From Angiostrongylus vasorum (taxonomy: Eukaryota > Nematoda > Chromadorea > Rhabditida > Metastrongylidae): 64,000 nt of DNA. Positions 10,920-23,000 of the stretch are shown piece by piece; within the stretch, counting starts at the first letter, position 1, and the number at the start of each line of letters is the position of its first letter. A program made the position numbers and the translations under genes. Below the pieces are notes generated by a model. That model had not been told where the DNA came from and made no database searches. It worked only from the letters and a program-made list of their open reading frames with translations. The stretch spans positions 1,668,835-1,732,834 of the forward strand of contig JADANN010000450.1 of the NCBI GenBank assembly GCA_018806985.1, written 5' to 3'.

Positions 10920-11105
10920 CCACATGCCATCGGTACCAAAGTTGTTTCAGACATGAAAAATACTGACCTGATAAACCAGTACCCACCCGTAAGTCACTGT
11001 TTAGGCTAAATATGCATCCAGTCAGCCTACCATGCTTAATAAAGTTGCGCGCACAGAACATCTCTAACGGAATGATCAACGCCCAAAAAATAACCCTTTC
11101 ATTAT
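10920..11105 (+). repeat. Diverged SINE family A fragment
   Basis: The 3' part of the SINE: 'ggctaaatatgcatccagtc', then 'atgcttaataaagt', then 'ggaatgatcaacgccc'. The tRNA-like head is missing. Confidence 0.6.
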
Positions 11106-11109
11106 AGCT

Positions 11110-13750
11110 TATTTATACGCAATACAAGCACACCAGGGATTAAAAAGGTATCATCAGTTATTTAAAAAGTTGGGAAAGTCAATAACTAAAGTCGGTGAGT
11201 AAGAGAATGCAAGTGATACGTAGATGAAAGGAAAAGACACTACAACTTTGAGAAAACTTTTGGAATACTCGAGTTTTCAGAGAATTGCTGCACTAAAGCT
11301 CAAGAAATCAGGAGGTCGATCTCATACCAATAAAAAACATGCAAAGGTAACTTCCTTTAAAAAAGATATCATTTAGCACGTAAATAAATACACTGATGTG
11401 TTCACAAATGAAAAGGCTAAAATTCTGATTTCACTCGTCTCTTCACTTGAACAAGTTAAGTAAACCTTCGATATTCTTTTCTTGTGGAAGCAGGGTGACA
11501 AAATCAATTGAGCATGGAAGAAAGTTAGACCTGATGAACAATGGAAGCATCAATCTATTAAGAAAATCCAAACAAGAAAGAATGTTAGAAAGGAATCAAA
11601 TAAACGAAGTGAATAAGAAGATGGTAAAAGGAGGAAAAAAAATTGTTGTAGGGGGCAGCAAAAAAAAGGAAAAGAGAAAAAAATTCGGAAAAAGCTGATC
11701 AGAAAGAAAGAAAGCTGAGAGCAAGTAACAAGAATAGATATGGGTAAAGAGTGTAGAAGAGAAGTCAAATGATGTAGTAAAGATAGAACATCGTCCGTAA
11801 AAAAAGAAAATAAATAAGGCAGAAGAGAAACTGTTAAAGGATGGAATTCTATGATATCGCCATCACCTGCGAAAATAGCTCATTGAAAGTGAAACTCAAC
11901 CAACTTCGCCAACATGATGCTCGTACTTAAGGAAGCTCAGACCCCCATTGTTCTCCATTTTGCTGTTCTTCTCATTTATTTGTTATCAACTTTTCGCACC
12001 ATTCGACGGATCCATCGGTGTCTCTCTTCCAATGTGTATTCTCAGAGATTTCGAAGAAGGGATATTGATCTGAATGAAAGCGACGCCCATCGTGCTATTG
12101 TAGAAACCACTTGCTTTATTTAAAAAGGTAACAAGCGCTCTGCAGACAATGTGCAAAGTCTCCGAGTAGTTCACGTATCAAGATATCAGAAAGATGAGTA
12201 GAACACTGAGTTCAACAGCAGATTACAGAGCCTTAAGTTCCTCATTTAGCCGGTGCATTTTCTTCAGAGACGAACACATTCTAAGCAGCGCTATCTTTTT
12301 ATTACAATAGCATCATGTGATTTTCTATATTCACTGAGTTCTTAAGCATACTTAAGATGTGTTATCCACAACTACGAAAAGAATCTATCTCGACCTGTTC
12401 TCTATCGAATGAGCTTTTCTTGATTTTAATTCCCTTCACAAATGCGCTGAAATTGGCTTCCGCTTCCGCGAGAATTGTTTCCATTTTACTGACACTTCTG
12501 GAGAATATGACAATATTATCAGTAGAAAAAAAAAGTTCATATGGATAGGCATCAATGATTAAGCCCTTTAAGGTCCAATCAAGCGAATTTGTTATTCAAT
12601 GAAGCGGTGAAGGCTTCTGGCAATGTACGTGGAAGCCTCTCGTACAAGTTGGATCAAGTTGTTTTACAGGATTGATCTCCTTGTATTCGACGAGCGCCGA
12701 GGAGATGGCATTCTTTCCGATCCTACTGCACCTTTGTTAGTTGGCAAATATTGACACAAGAAGTGGGCTGGGCAAACCTCGATGAATTTAGCTATGGCCT
12801 AAACCTGATATCTACAGCATAATCACTGCCTTTGCTCTTTGTCTAATATCCGGCCCAGAAATACGTGACAACCTTCCTACCAGCTTATGGGACATAAAAA
12901 AAATCGGATATCCTTGTATGGACCTCTTCGGACAACTGCTTTTGACAAGATGGCCGGTTGCTTGTTTTAGGCCTTCGTCCCTGAAGGTACGTTTTCACTT
13001 TGCCATCATTGCCGTGAAAAGTAGACATGCTATATTTGGGGGGCTTCTAGAAAGAGCCGTGACGCTGTCAGGCTAAATATTGTCCTTTTGATTGCTTCTA
13101 CAATTTATACAAAGAAGTATCCGTTGTAGAACAAAGATTTTGATGAAAAAGGTGTGATAATGTCAAACTGTACTCTAGAACGGTTCAATCGAAAGACCGA
13201 CAGACAGTGGCACCGTGAGTGAGAGTAAATGCAGCTCGCTACCAAGGATTAATTCACTAGCCAGTGATGCAATTATAACTAGCACAAGTGGTTCCTTATA
13301 AGGGGGAAAAAAGAATAGCGGGACATCGAACTTCATGTCATAAAAACGTCTCTAAAACAAAAAAAACTAGCAGCACCATAAGCGGTAACAAAAGTGGTCG
13401 TGCCACGAATATATAAGAAAACCGTGACGCTAAACGGTTTCTGATAGGAACTGATCAGTGTCACCTTCAATATGTTGATGAAAACGCCTGTAGTTTTATG
13501 CTATCATTGAACACGTAAAAGTAATAACTACCAGCACTCCAAAATGACAGAAACTGTGGACATCGAGGAACTGTTTTAAGTGCACTATGCTAATCATTAT
13601 AACGGCTTTACATGTCACTTGGCCGAAGAAAAAAACCTACTAGTTTGTCCCTTTTGGTAAGATATGTAGTGAATCCATACGCTAGAATCACATTACCTAC
13701 AAATTTTTCCCTGTCCTCCTGTACAATTGTTATGGTAAATATGTATAAAA
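11110..13750. other. No gene recognised
   Basis: A purine-rich stretch near 11.45-11.80 kb gives a lysine-rich frame that looks like composition rather than a gene. A 69-codon frame from 11914 starts with a hydrophobic stretch (LHFAVLLIYLLS) but has no support from splice sites or similarity. Confidence 0.55.
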
Positions 13751-13757
13751 AACAAAG

Positions 13758-14017
13758 CTCTCGGCATTGATCAATCCTTAAGGGATATGCCATGCATTCG
13801 GCTTCACTAAGCATCGTCTGGAGGTGACTGAACGCATATCTGGTCTTTACAGTGACTCGCGGTGGCCTACCATTGTATTGAACCAGTGCTGCTATCCTCC
13901 CAGACAAGTCTAGTACCGATATCCTGGGGTATGGAGAACTTAGTGAGCCTGGGGCGCAAGGATCGACCCCATCTGTATTGCAGGGCGCTTCTGACCACTG
14001 CGCTATACGCGTCTCCT
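13758..14017 (-). repeat. tRNA-derived SINE (family A)
   Basis: A full-length reverse copy. The A-box region lies at the right end ('ctgaccactgcgctatacgcg' on the plus strand), and the B-box region carries GGGTCGATCC on the minus strand. Confidence 0.75.
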
Positions 14018-14559
14018 AGTAAGCAGGTACGATGTCTATGAAAAGTTGAGTTTGATGAAATTTTTAAAAAATGAATGAACGTTTTTGTGGATACTTTCTC
14101 CTTTTTCCATCATCGTCTACATCACTTGTAATCTCGTTATTTATCAGTTAACTCAAAAAAAGCACCACGAAAGGCCGTTCGTTCTCGCCGTCAGGCGTGT
14201 CCGCACAGTATCCCCTTCTCCTATAGTTCGGTAGATAGGAACAGAACTGCGATTTTTCCTATAAGGCCTTTTTATGTTGCTTCTAGCGGCAAGGTAACTA
14301 CAGGTGTATAACGCTTTTTGTTTAACAGCATTTTCCACTGTTCTTCGCAACAAAGTGGTCAAAGGTAGCTGCATAGGCTCAACAATGCAATAGACTCACT
14401 CTTAGCTGAACCTCAGGAAATGTCGAATCACTTTTTTTCTCGTGATGAATCTCCAACTACCCTGATACTTTGCAGTAAGGAATACCTCAAGCGCGATAGG
14501 ATGATAAAATATGAGGGACGCACTCGTTGACTTTGTTTTCTTAGTAACTCAAAAGACCG

Positions 14560-14862
14560 ACTTTCTAGAAACCTCGGCATAGATTGTTGATATATTTATT
14601 TATATGATCTTATAAACTGATCTTCTTTAGCTGATGCGAGGTTGGTATTGGTCTTCGTTGTCTTTGTCGTTGTTGTTGTTATTCGATGGCTGACCTTTCG
14701 GCGATTCCGCCTTCCTCAGAGCCGTGATGTTACGAGTGGAGCCCCACTCAGCCATCGACCAACAACACCAACAAGAACGACAACGACAACGAAGACCTAT
14801 ACCAACCTCGTATCAGCTAAAGAATATCAGTTTATAAGATCATAAAAAATAAGTATATCGAC
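14560..14862. repeat. Fold-back element with PLE-type hammerhead at its centre
   Basis: The left arm (about 14583-14690) and right arm (about 14750-14860) are inverted: 'tttatatgatcttataaact' matches the complement of the right edge, and the (GTT)n-rich 'cttcgttgtctttgtcgttg' matches its complement. The centre carries one hammerhead-like motif on the minus strand at about 14692-14719. Its 3' core reads GAAAGGTC rather than GAAACGTC, so it is probably inactive. Confidence 0.75.
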
Positions 14863-14884
14863 TTCGTTTTCATTTTTTGTTTTA

Positions 14885-15260
14885 TACCACCCGTTTTCAC
14901 ATCTATTACGCGGCTCCCAGCACCTCGTGCATTGGATTGGTTCCCTCGTATCCATAAGTCACGAAGGTCGCCGAAGTTTTTGCGTATGAATTCGGCTCCT
15001 TAACAGCAGTTGTCGTGTTCTTCATGGATGCCGTTTAGTCCTAATCACCTGACCGTCGCTGGTGTCCCGAGATAGCCCTGCTAGAGCGTTTCCACTTGGA
15101 TTGAAGGAAACGAGTTGTTCCCAGACGATTCTGCTACCATCTTCCAGCTCCCGGAGGGATGGATGGTTTGGGAAGATAGGCGACGATGTGGGCCTAGAGA
15201 TCATAATCTCCTTTATCTTCTCTCCTCCTTTCAAATGTCTCGAAGAAGTTAGTTTCGATA
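14885..15260. repeat. Repeat family E, dispersed and unclassified
   Basis: Shares 'cggctcccagcacctcgt'-type sequence, a 'ttggttccct' block and a distal 'gggaggatg'-like part with 34.72-35.01 kb and a short piece near 17.0 kb. No coding capacity is evident. Confidence 0.45.
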
Positions 15261-15264
15261 TAGT

Positions 15265-16375
15265 AGTGCATCACGTACCTTTTCAACAGCAAACATCTCA
15301 CGCAACAACGTAACACCGTCTTTCATTTTTCCGATTTCTAGCTCCGGTGGAGCTCAAGGAAATTGAAGACGACACCCACTTCCTGAACTCGCAGGTGTCA
15401 CGTATTCTGCCGCGAGGTATAGTCTTCCTCCAGTACCGCCTACAGTAGGGTAAAAAACCAATATACGAGGCCTCAACACTCTGAAACCAAAAAAATAAGG
15501 AAAACAATGCAAAACCCGATGTCTAATGCAGTCGTCATCTAGCCTCAGCTGACCAGACAACTTCGTTCTCGCACTATTATCGTGTAGTCCTAATTAAGGA
15601 TAACGATGTAGGCATTCTAGATTTGTTCGGGCCAGATAGGCACTGAAATTTTGCCCTCCTATCGGTATTCGTCCAAGAAAACATATACTGTTACATAATA
15701 GTTTTTTTCGAGGTTTTTTTTCAACAAATCTGTGATGAAATAAAGCAAGAGCACTTAAAATTTTTTATCCAAAAAGTTAAGAAACTTAAAGAACAATGTA
15801 CAAAGAACCGATGAGAATAAATGTGCGGCGATATTGAAAGAAACATTACTGCGACTGTTGCACTACTACCAATACGAAAAGTTGCAGCCGATGTCTACGG
15901 GAAAGCATGGAAACGGACAAACCACGTAACGACGCAATGACTGAAGCGTAAGCTGCTGACTACCAATGAGACGCCCTGATCGTACTTCATGAACTATTCA
16001 TGAATTGTGACCCAACTCATTGGATTCGATATGAAAACAATAACAAGTGGTGTGTAGTACCTTTCACTTCCTCGTATCATCATGCGACTTCGATGCGTGA
16101 CAGTTACATAACTTCGTTACTCTCTAGAGTCGTCACGGAATGATAGAAAACAACGAATGGAGGTTATAAACCCGGCCTAGAAAACCAACAATGGCAAGAA
16201 ATGAAACTGTCTTGTTGAAAAAATAGCATAAAAAACGTCTAATATTCGGATGTTGGACCCGTTCTCAGTTACCTGACACTACTGTCCTACTATTTTGATT
16301 TTGTTCGGAAGAACAGCTAGCAATTTTTATAGTTCAGTGGTGAATCTTAAACGGGAATTGACAGAAGGAAGAAGA
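15265..16375. other. No gene recognised
   Basis: Unique-looking AT-rich sequence with short frames only. Confidence 0.5.
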
Positions 16376-16379
16376 AAAA

Positions 16380-16905
16380 AGATCTTAAATGAGAACTTTG
16401 CCAGAAATACGAAGCAAGTCTTCATTATTAAGTCATCAGTATGACAGTCGGATTCGATCCGAATTACGCGCATCTATAAAACGTTGCTTAAGAAGAACCG
16501 GTTTCAGTAAGGCGGTAGCGGTCGTTGAAATACCACCAAACATTCTAAGAAATCAGCTAGTTCCTAACCCGCTTATATGACCATCTGTACAGACAGCGTA
16601 CCTAATCTCGTGTAAAGCGTGTGGGCAGAATATGTTGGCGAAACAGGTAGACCACTTTGTTTCCGCATGAAAAAACTAGTCTAGTCGGCAAACGTAGAGC
16701 TACATAAAAAACTCCACTAAGCACGCATAGGACTCACAGACATAACGAAAAGACTTTGAAGTAAAAGACATAATTCTTGGAGAGGAATCTAAAGCTTCAG
16801 CGCGTAAAAGTCATGAGGCGTTCTGGATAAACACCAGAAATCCAAAAAATGAACTGCAGGGGAGAAGGGACTTATGTTCACGTGTGACTTGCGAAATATC
16901 TCAGG
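16380..16905 (+). mobile_element. PLE fragment (GIY-YIG part), left duplicate copy
   Basis: RASIKRCLRRTGFSKAVAVV near 16470 and IPPNILRNQLV near 16535 match the linker before the endonuclease. 'tatgttggcgaaacaggtag' at 16630 encodes YVGETGR of the GIY-YIG core. Stops and frameshifts follow. A related fragment lies at the equivalent place beside the second zinc-finger gene, so the insertion predates the duplication. Confidence 0.75.
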
Positions 16906-17189
16906 TCGATTTTTTTGATCTGAGCCACGCACACTTCTTACCCAAGTAAGGCTCTGTGCGGTAGGTCTTCATTAATAACTGAGGGACTTACTTTTTACAC
17001 TATTTAACACGACTCGTCATCACATCTACCGTGCGGATTCCAGCACTGATTACACTCGACTCGTTTTGCTCGCACTCATCGTTTACAATGATCTTCGAAC
17101 ATTTCGCGTGTTGTTTCAGCTGTTAGTTGAGGATTTCGTTTTCTTTATGAACATAATAGAATACTAGTCGTGTAAATTCTCCTTGCAGT

Positions 17190-17325
17190 CTTGGAGGTAG
17201 CCGGGTCAAGGCATTCCCATATTTACTGGAGGAGAGCGTTGAGGTGGGGATCGAACTAGGGCCTTTGCTTCCTGATCGATAGCATCACTGACCACTGTGT
17301 TGTCGTCGCGCCAGGGAGTTTAAGA
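17190..17325 (-). repeat. tRNA-like module
   Basis: On the minus strand GTGGTCAGTGATGC resembles a D-arm/A-box region, followed about 30 bases later by TAGTTCGATCCCC, an exact B box. The acceptor stem does not close convincingly, so this is a tRNA-derived repeat, not a working tRNA. Confidence 0.55.
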
Positions 17326-17737
17326 ACAAAAAACGGTGAGTGTTTAAGACAAACCGTTCCGTGTCATTGTATTTGAAATTTTGGTCTTGTGTTTCTTCTG
17401 TTTTGGTTATGGAGGTAATTGGCTAACTAGTCAGCTGTTGGAATTACCTAACGAATTTTTATTAAATCGGTGGCAAATAGTAATTGGAAATGAGCGGATA
17501 GAGATGAAAATGGTTTTCCATGGAAGTTCTAGTAGGAACGCGAAATGGGTTTTCATTGCTAAACTATAACAACGAAATGGGATTCGAACACAGTGAATTT
17601 GAAATACAGAGCCATGGTAGCGCAGTAAGAGGGATAGCGCGTCAACGGATTGGTACTAAACTTGTCTGAAGGACAGACACTCTCCGGTCCAAGAATATCA
17701 GTGACTGTCAGTAATGAAGAGATGGAAGTTATACTTG

Positions 17738-18102
17738 GATGGCTCCTCTTTACTGCTTGCATAGGTCCCAGCATAATTTCCATTTGTTTCGGGGATTTGC
17801 TGGTTTAAGCATTGTGGTTTCCTGGAATCCCTAGGTCAACCTGACCAAAATCTGCCCCCAAGTCTTCACCACCCCAGGCAGTCGCTGCCTTTGTGGATCA
17901 AAGGGAGATATGCTACCATGCGACTAGTTTTTATACCAGGATGTTGGTGGATCCTCGTATTGGTTCACTTTTAGCTAGGCTTCCTGATAGAAATGCCAGA
18001 CTACTTCTCTGCTTGGAAGGCCCTGTTGGGGGGATGAATCCTCGCTCTACATCGCAGCCCAACATTCAGGAACCACGATGAGGCAGTAAACTGTTGGAAG
18101 GG
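17738..18102 (+). repeat. 380-bp repeat family D, copy 1
   Basis: The body contains 'attgtggtttcctggaatcc', 'gatccacaaag' (complement) and 'gggggatgaatcc'. It interrupts sequence that is contiguous in the other duplicate copy. The flanks 'gatggaagt' (left) and 'gatggaaat' (right) look like a target-site duplication. Confidence 0.7.
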
Positions 18103-18688
18103 ATGGAAATGATATACAGCTATTCCTAGGTTTCTATCAGAATCAGTGCGAGCGGCATTCAAGCACATATGTAAAGAAGATAACGTTTTCAAGCTGCTGC
18201 TAAACTCAACGTAAATCAGAAAATATTTTTAAATCCAAGAAAATGAAGCGAATAGAAGAAGTGCTGGAATAGTCACAATGTATGAAGTTCTAGATAGAAA
18301 TAAACAAATGAGGTAAGCGGATTGCCGATTCGTAAACAGAACCACCAGAAACCAATTCCATCACTTCCAACTGGTCACACCATCAATCAACAGCCGGGTT
18401 TCGACCTCCTTCAAGAAGATCCAGCTCTATTACTTGTTCTTTAGATGATTGAAGCTTCATTTTAGAAAAACTGCAGATTCGAAAAACTCGAGAATTCTAT
18501 ACCAAGTCAAACACAGTTGAGCTTCTAAACGAAAGGAATCCCTCCCTGACATCGATACACTCGTTTCTTTTTTTGCTTTTATTTCTATTGAACCAAACCG
18601 AGATACAAAACCAAAAACATAGAGACTGGTACAATGAAAAAAAAACCGAAGGATGTTACGTGCAGGGAAAATGGTTAATAAAAACATT

Positions 18689-21600
18689 TCAACACAGAAG
18701 GATGTTCTCTTCTACGACTTTTGGTTTCAGCGGCTTCACCATGAGCAGCTTACGTCCTTTGACCATAGAATATTTTCGCTTTCTTTTCGGTCTTGGTTAA
18801 AAAACATCTTGTTTATCAATGAAAATCAAAGAAATTGTTCGAAAGTTTAGTGAACCGTTGTAAAACATCACTAACTTGGAAAACGGCTTACCTTCAGTAG
18901 TTCTTCAATCATAAAACCGATTCTGCGCTTCTTAGGTGGCGTCTGCAGCGGTGTTTCCACTATAGGTGCCAACGCCACCGTATTCTCGGAGATAGTCTCA
19001 TGCTTAGGCATTTCTGGTGTGATCACCGGGGGCGGTGTCGAACACTGTTGGCTAGAGACACAAGATGACGCCCCAAAAGCGGTAGAGGAGAGAGAGAGAA
19101 ACAGAAAGAGAGATTAGTTAAAAATACTTGTTTAAAATCAAACCTAGTGAATTGTTGGATGTCTTTCCCTTCGTCTTTTGCAATGTTCTCCTTGTTTTCA
19201 GGGTTTTGATTTTTCATAGTGTTTTGCTCGACTTCCAATTTCCTAGTGCTTTCATCATTGCCGAAACAGAGCTGAAGTTCCAAAAAAACATTGTTCTGTT
19301 TTGAAAAGTTGTATGTAAACACCTAATGGTGAATAAATTACCGCTCTTTTTTCAAGTTAATAAAACATCACCAACCTCATACCATTCGCTCAACTCATGG
19401 CCAAACTCTAACACGCGGTTGATAAAATGGCCCGACTCATCCTAAATATTTGGGGAAATAAATACAACGTCTATTTCAGAAAATATGCAGTTTTGGCTGT
19501 TGAAAATCTCCTGAAAGTAGGAAGATGTTTGAAGAATAGTTGTATATATAATGCAATAAAGGGATAAAAATGAAAAAGATGGAGGGATAATTTAACAACT
19601 TTCTATTTCTTTTCTATTCTTTTTCATGGCTGGCTATGACGTAAATTATAATCACAATAATGCTGAGATATTTGCGAAACTCAGGACCGCAGGTGTCTGC
19701 GGTGGGGATCGAACACGCTATTACTCTTTTCGGATTCTAACGCGTTCACCACCACACAATGCGGGTTTTTTGTATCGCCTTTCGCTCAGCCGTTTTGAAC
19801 CTATGGGTACTGTCAGCAAAAAGGGATGAAAAGCGAAAAACCGCATGGTGTGGTGGTGAAAGCGGTAGCCCAAGGAATGCCTAATAGCGTGTTCGATTCC
19901 CTGCCGCGCACACCTGCAGTCCGGAGTTTTGCAAATATCTCAGCATCCACGAGTAAAAAATTTTAGAAGATCTTGAAAAACGTGAAAGATTTTCCAGTGG
20001 TCAGTGTCGTGCCGTCGCCATGTCTGGTCGTGAAAAAGGAGGCAACGACTTGGAAATGGAGGAGCGAAACGCCATCGCAAAATGCTCATAAACAATATCT
20101 CAGCATGACTGTCACGAAAGGATAGTTTCTTACATGATGCTTTCGTCGCATGTGAGCGATTACGCCGAATTTATTGTAGGATGATGAAAAAGAGCAATGC
20201 GGACACTGGAATAGGGGCCGTTGCAAATGATGTTGCAGAATGTGACGTTTTGGTTCTGAAAAAAGAAAGCAATAATGGGATAGAAAGTTTACTTAAGTTT
20301 ACAGAAGGCCTGCCAATCAGCTTATTAGGTGAGTATTTTGAGTTAAGGAGTATAGATTGTCTCGCCCACAGTCCAAGTTCCACTAGTCATGTGTATTCGC
20401 ACTGCTCACTTTATCAATCCACAAATGGCGTTGCTCGGATCGGTAATTTTCTCACTTACCTTGACCTCTTTTTCTTGTTCTCTTAAGGTCAGCTTTGCAC
20501 ACAAAACAGTATTTTTTCTTATAACGACGGACCGCATTCCGCATAGCTGGTGTTCCAGAACTCGATGATAACGAGGGAAAAGTACCTGCCTAAAATATTA
20601 TTTCGTGAAACCAACTATAATGACCTGAACAAATTAAGGATAAATGGTAAACAGTGAACAAGCATTACTTTAAAAGAGGACGAATAGATGTAATTCAATG
20701 CTATAATGCTTTGCTGAGCTGTTATAAAACCCTGACTTTTATTCAAATTTCTTGAAGATAATAAGTATGCTGGTTAAAGAACCTGATCAGAAGCTTGACT
20801 CTTACACAAACGAATCTAAGCCAAACTCCAGTAATTGAATTGTTATTGCTAAGACTGTAACACAGACGAGTACCTGTAACCTGAAACACTACGCACTTAC
20901 CTGAAGCGAAAAGCTGGCGGACTTCCTCGAACATGGCAAATGTTCAGAAATCGGTCGATGGTTAAACTTCAGTAAGATTTTGCATATTATTCAAAAATTT
21001 TTTTTAATAACATTGCAATTTTGCCACTTCTAACTGGAAGAACATCAATACGTAATTTTTTTATAGTCTTCGAAATTCAATGAGAACTTAGTTTTTTATT
21101 TTTTGTCGTGTCTATTCACTTACCTTTTTTTACTTAGCTCTTTCGTAAATGTGGTACTTTAGATGACATCATTAGAAGAAACATTCTAATCCGTTTTCAC
21201 CAGACCATCTACCTAATTCCGTCTTCTGCTATTAGAAACGACTAAGCTCCGTCACCTTACTTTTTGACCAAGTATAAAATGAATATAACTTAAGAACTCA
21301 CTAGCGATGTGCTTCCAGATGTTATCTTTGATGGAAGGGAATGTTTACTCATGTCGGATTCTGATGATGAATCGCAGAGAAATGATGCTGATTGACTGGT
21401 GAAAGCGGAGGAGAGTTTTCCCACACCTTCATTACCGTTGTCGCATAGGGAGCACGGTGAGTAGTTACTGGATGAGATTAGCGGTGTTGGCATTTGTGGA
21501 TTAGAACCAGCACACGGTGTCGCTGTGAATATTTCTGCAAAAAAAAGAAAAGAAAAGAAAAACATGAGAAGACCATCCAGGCACTATTCGTTATCCCGAG

Positions 21601-22440
21601 CGGCAAAATGTTTTCCTATTGCAAAATTCTTCTGTAGAACGAATGCAGTCCATATTTTCATGGGTCGTTACTGTAAAATACAGTCGTATCTAATGGAAAT
21701 CCTGCAACCACCTAAATGCTGTAGATTGTAGACGACTTAAGGGAGGTTGACAAAGCTAGATACACCTTGTTATAGTTTTCTTTGTTCTTTAAATAATACT
21801 AATTCATTTGGCGTCTTGTATTACCTAGAACAGCAACCATCTTTAGTTACTATAAAAGGATAAAGGATAAAGGATGAAGCTTTCAGCATAGACCGATCCC
21901 TATGGGTTACGCCATGCATTCGACTTCCTTAAGCATCGTTGGAGGTGATTGAATGCATCTGGCCTTTACAATGACTAGCGGTGGTCTACTGATGTATCGA
22001 GCCAGTGCTGCTATTCTGTCAGACTTCTGGTACCAATTTGCCGACCCCAGAAGAATGGAGCGCTTGGTGAGCCTGGGGGTCGGGGATCTATCCCATGTGT
22101 ATTGCAGGGCGCAAACGATCACTGCGCTACGCGCACCCACGTTTTAGCTAATATAAAACAGATATATTTGCAATAATTGGACTATATTATGTTTTGTTTT
22201 AAAGTGAAAACCAAACCATACGGTTTTTTGTTGAACTGGCGGAAGTTAGCACTCGTCTCCTTGAACTCGACCGACTTTTTGACGCTGACTGAAAAAATTG
22301 TTCTTCAGGGGTATCATGCACGAAGCTACTGAGAATTCCAAACAAGGAAATGAAAGAAAAAGTATAAAGAAAACTGTTTAAAATGGTGGAAAGGACACTG
22401 TCGTATCCACCTCATCAAGTAGTACTTCCGAAGTATTCAT
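18689..22440 (-). CDS. C2H2 zinc-finger protein, paralog 1 (nine exons)
   Basis: Probable nuclear DNA-binding protein. Exons (minus strand): 22440-22411, 22288-22222, 21534-21302, 20589-20460, 20255-20134, 19441-19376, 19271-19144, 19051-18892, 18796-18689. Phases agree throughout, the sum being 1044 nt or 347 residues. The start MNTSEVLLDE is the ATG shared by both paralogs. Exons 4-5 encode two fingers: CFVCKADLKR...HILQHH and FQCPHCSFSSSYNKFGVIAH followed by MRRKHH. Exon 3 is Ser/Thr-rich. Exon 8 ends PPKKRRIGFMIEELLK, a nuclear-localisation-like cluster joined to an eh1-like F-x-I-x-x-L-L motif. Exon 9 is basic (PRPKRKRKYSMVKGRK). Oddity: the exon-9 acceptor is AA, not AG. Using the next AG (5 nt in) shifts frame and ends the protein after 13 residues. 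No specific ortholog recognised. Confidence 0.78.
19590..20110. repeat. Palindromic tRNA-like repeat (family B) in an intron of paralog 1
   Basis: Two inverted modules plus spacer inside intron 5. The rightward module at 19845-19950 has an exact B box (GTTCGATTCC). It is absent from the equivalent intron of the second paralog, so it inserted after the duplication. Confidence 0.7.
21845..22145 (-). repeat. tRNA-derived SINE (family A) in intron 2 of paralog 1
   Basis: A full-length reverse copy whose head lies at the right end ('actgcgctacgcgcaccc'). On the minus strand it ends in 'cctttatcctttatccttttat'. It is absent from paralog 2. Confidence 0.75.
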
Positions 22441-22734
22441 TGGTGCAGTACGCGGACAGTTCCAAGTATTGAAGCAACTGCAGAAGTGCTGAAAGTAGTA
22501 CTTCAAGGGTTCATAAGACACTGTAAAGTCGTAATTCAGTCCGACAGAGATAATCGAGCGAAGAATAAAAACTCTTAAGCAGCAGCAGAATGCAAATTCG
22601 AAAGTCTTCGTGGATAACGGATGCTTGGGAACCAACTGAATGAAAGACTGAATGCTAAGAACCAAACAATATCAATCCGCATAAGAATTCACAAGTACGA
22701 CTATTTCATGAATACAACGTTAGCTTGCGTTTCG

Positions 22735-23000
22735 GCTGTTCCACCGTCGGCTATTTCGCAACCGTTTGTATGACCGTTTGGGCAGACAAGGTGATTGCAT
22801 GAGTTCAGCTACGAGGTAGCATATCTGTTGTAAAGTGTGTGGGGAGGAATATGTTGTTGAAACGAGTAGATCATTCTACATCGGTATAAAAGAGCATCTA
22901 CACAGTAAGCGTAAAGTTAAATGAAATACACCATTAGGGCAAGCATAGACCCACAGACACGACGGAAAACACCTTTGAAGCAGCAGTCATAATCACTAAT
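22735..23000 (+). mobile_element. PLE fragment (GIY-YIG part)
   Basis: RQGDCMSSAT, then CGEEYVVETSRSFYIGIKEH: the endonuclease core with GIY-YIG altered (YVVET) and in-frame stops. 'gcgtttcggctgtt' at the left edge is a terminal-repeat remnant. Confidence 0.75.

Larger units (their letters stand above)
16380..22680. repeat. Segmental duplication, left copy
   Basis: This block and 28740-33450 share, in the same order, a PLE endonuclease relic, about 1 kb of intergenic sequence (such as 'ggttatggaggt' at 17.41 and 29.69 kb), a tRNA-like module, and all nine exons of a zinc-finger gene. Coding exons are far better conserved than introns. Boundaries are approximate. This copy is longer because of three later insertions. 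Confidence 0.8.

Noticed and set aside
11447..11698. Lysine-rich plus-strand frame of 83 codons
   Set aside because: Explained by purine-rich composition; no domain, no splice context.
17190..17325. Possible functional tRNA gene
   Set aside because: A- and B-box-like elements are present, but the acceptor stem and anticodon arm do not fold cleanly. The same heads occur in dispersed repeats.
20884..20934. Possible first exon of zinc-finger paralog 1 (MFEEVRQLFAS before a GTAAGT donor)
   Set aside because: It ends in phase 1, but the next exon enters in phase 0. The segment is missing from paralog 2, while the upstream exons 1-3 are conserved in both copies and join in phase.
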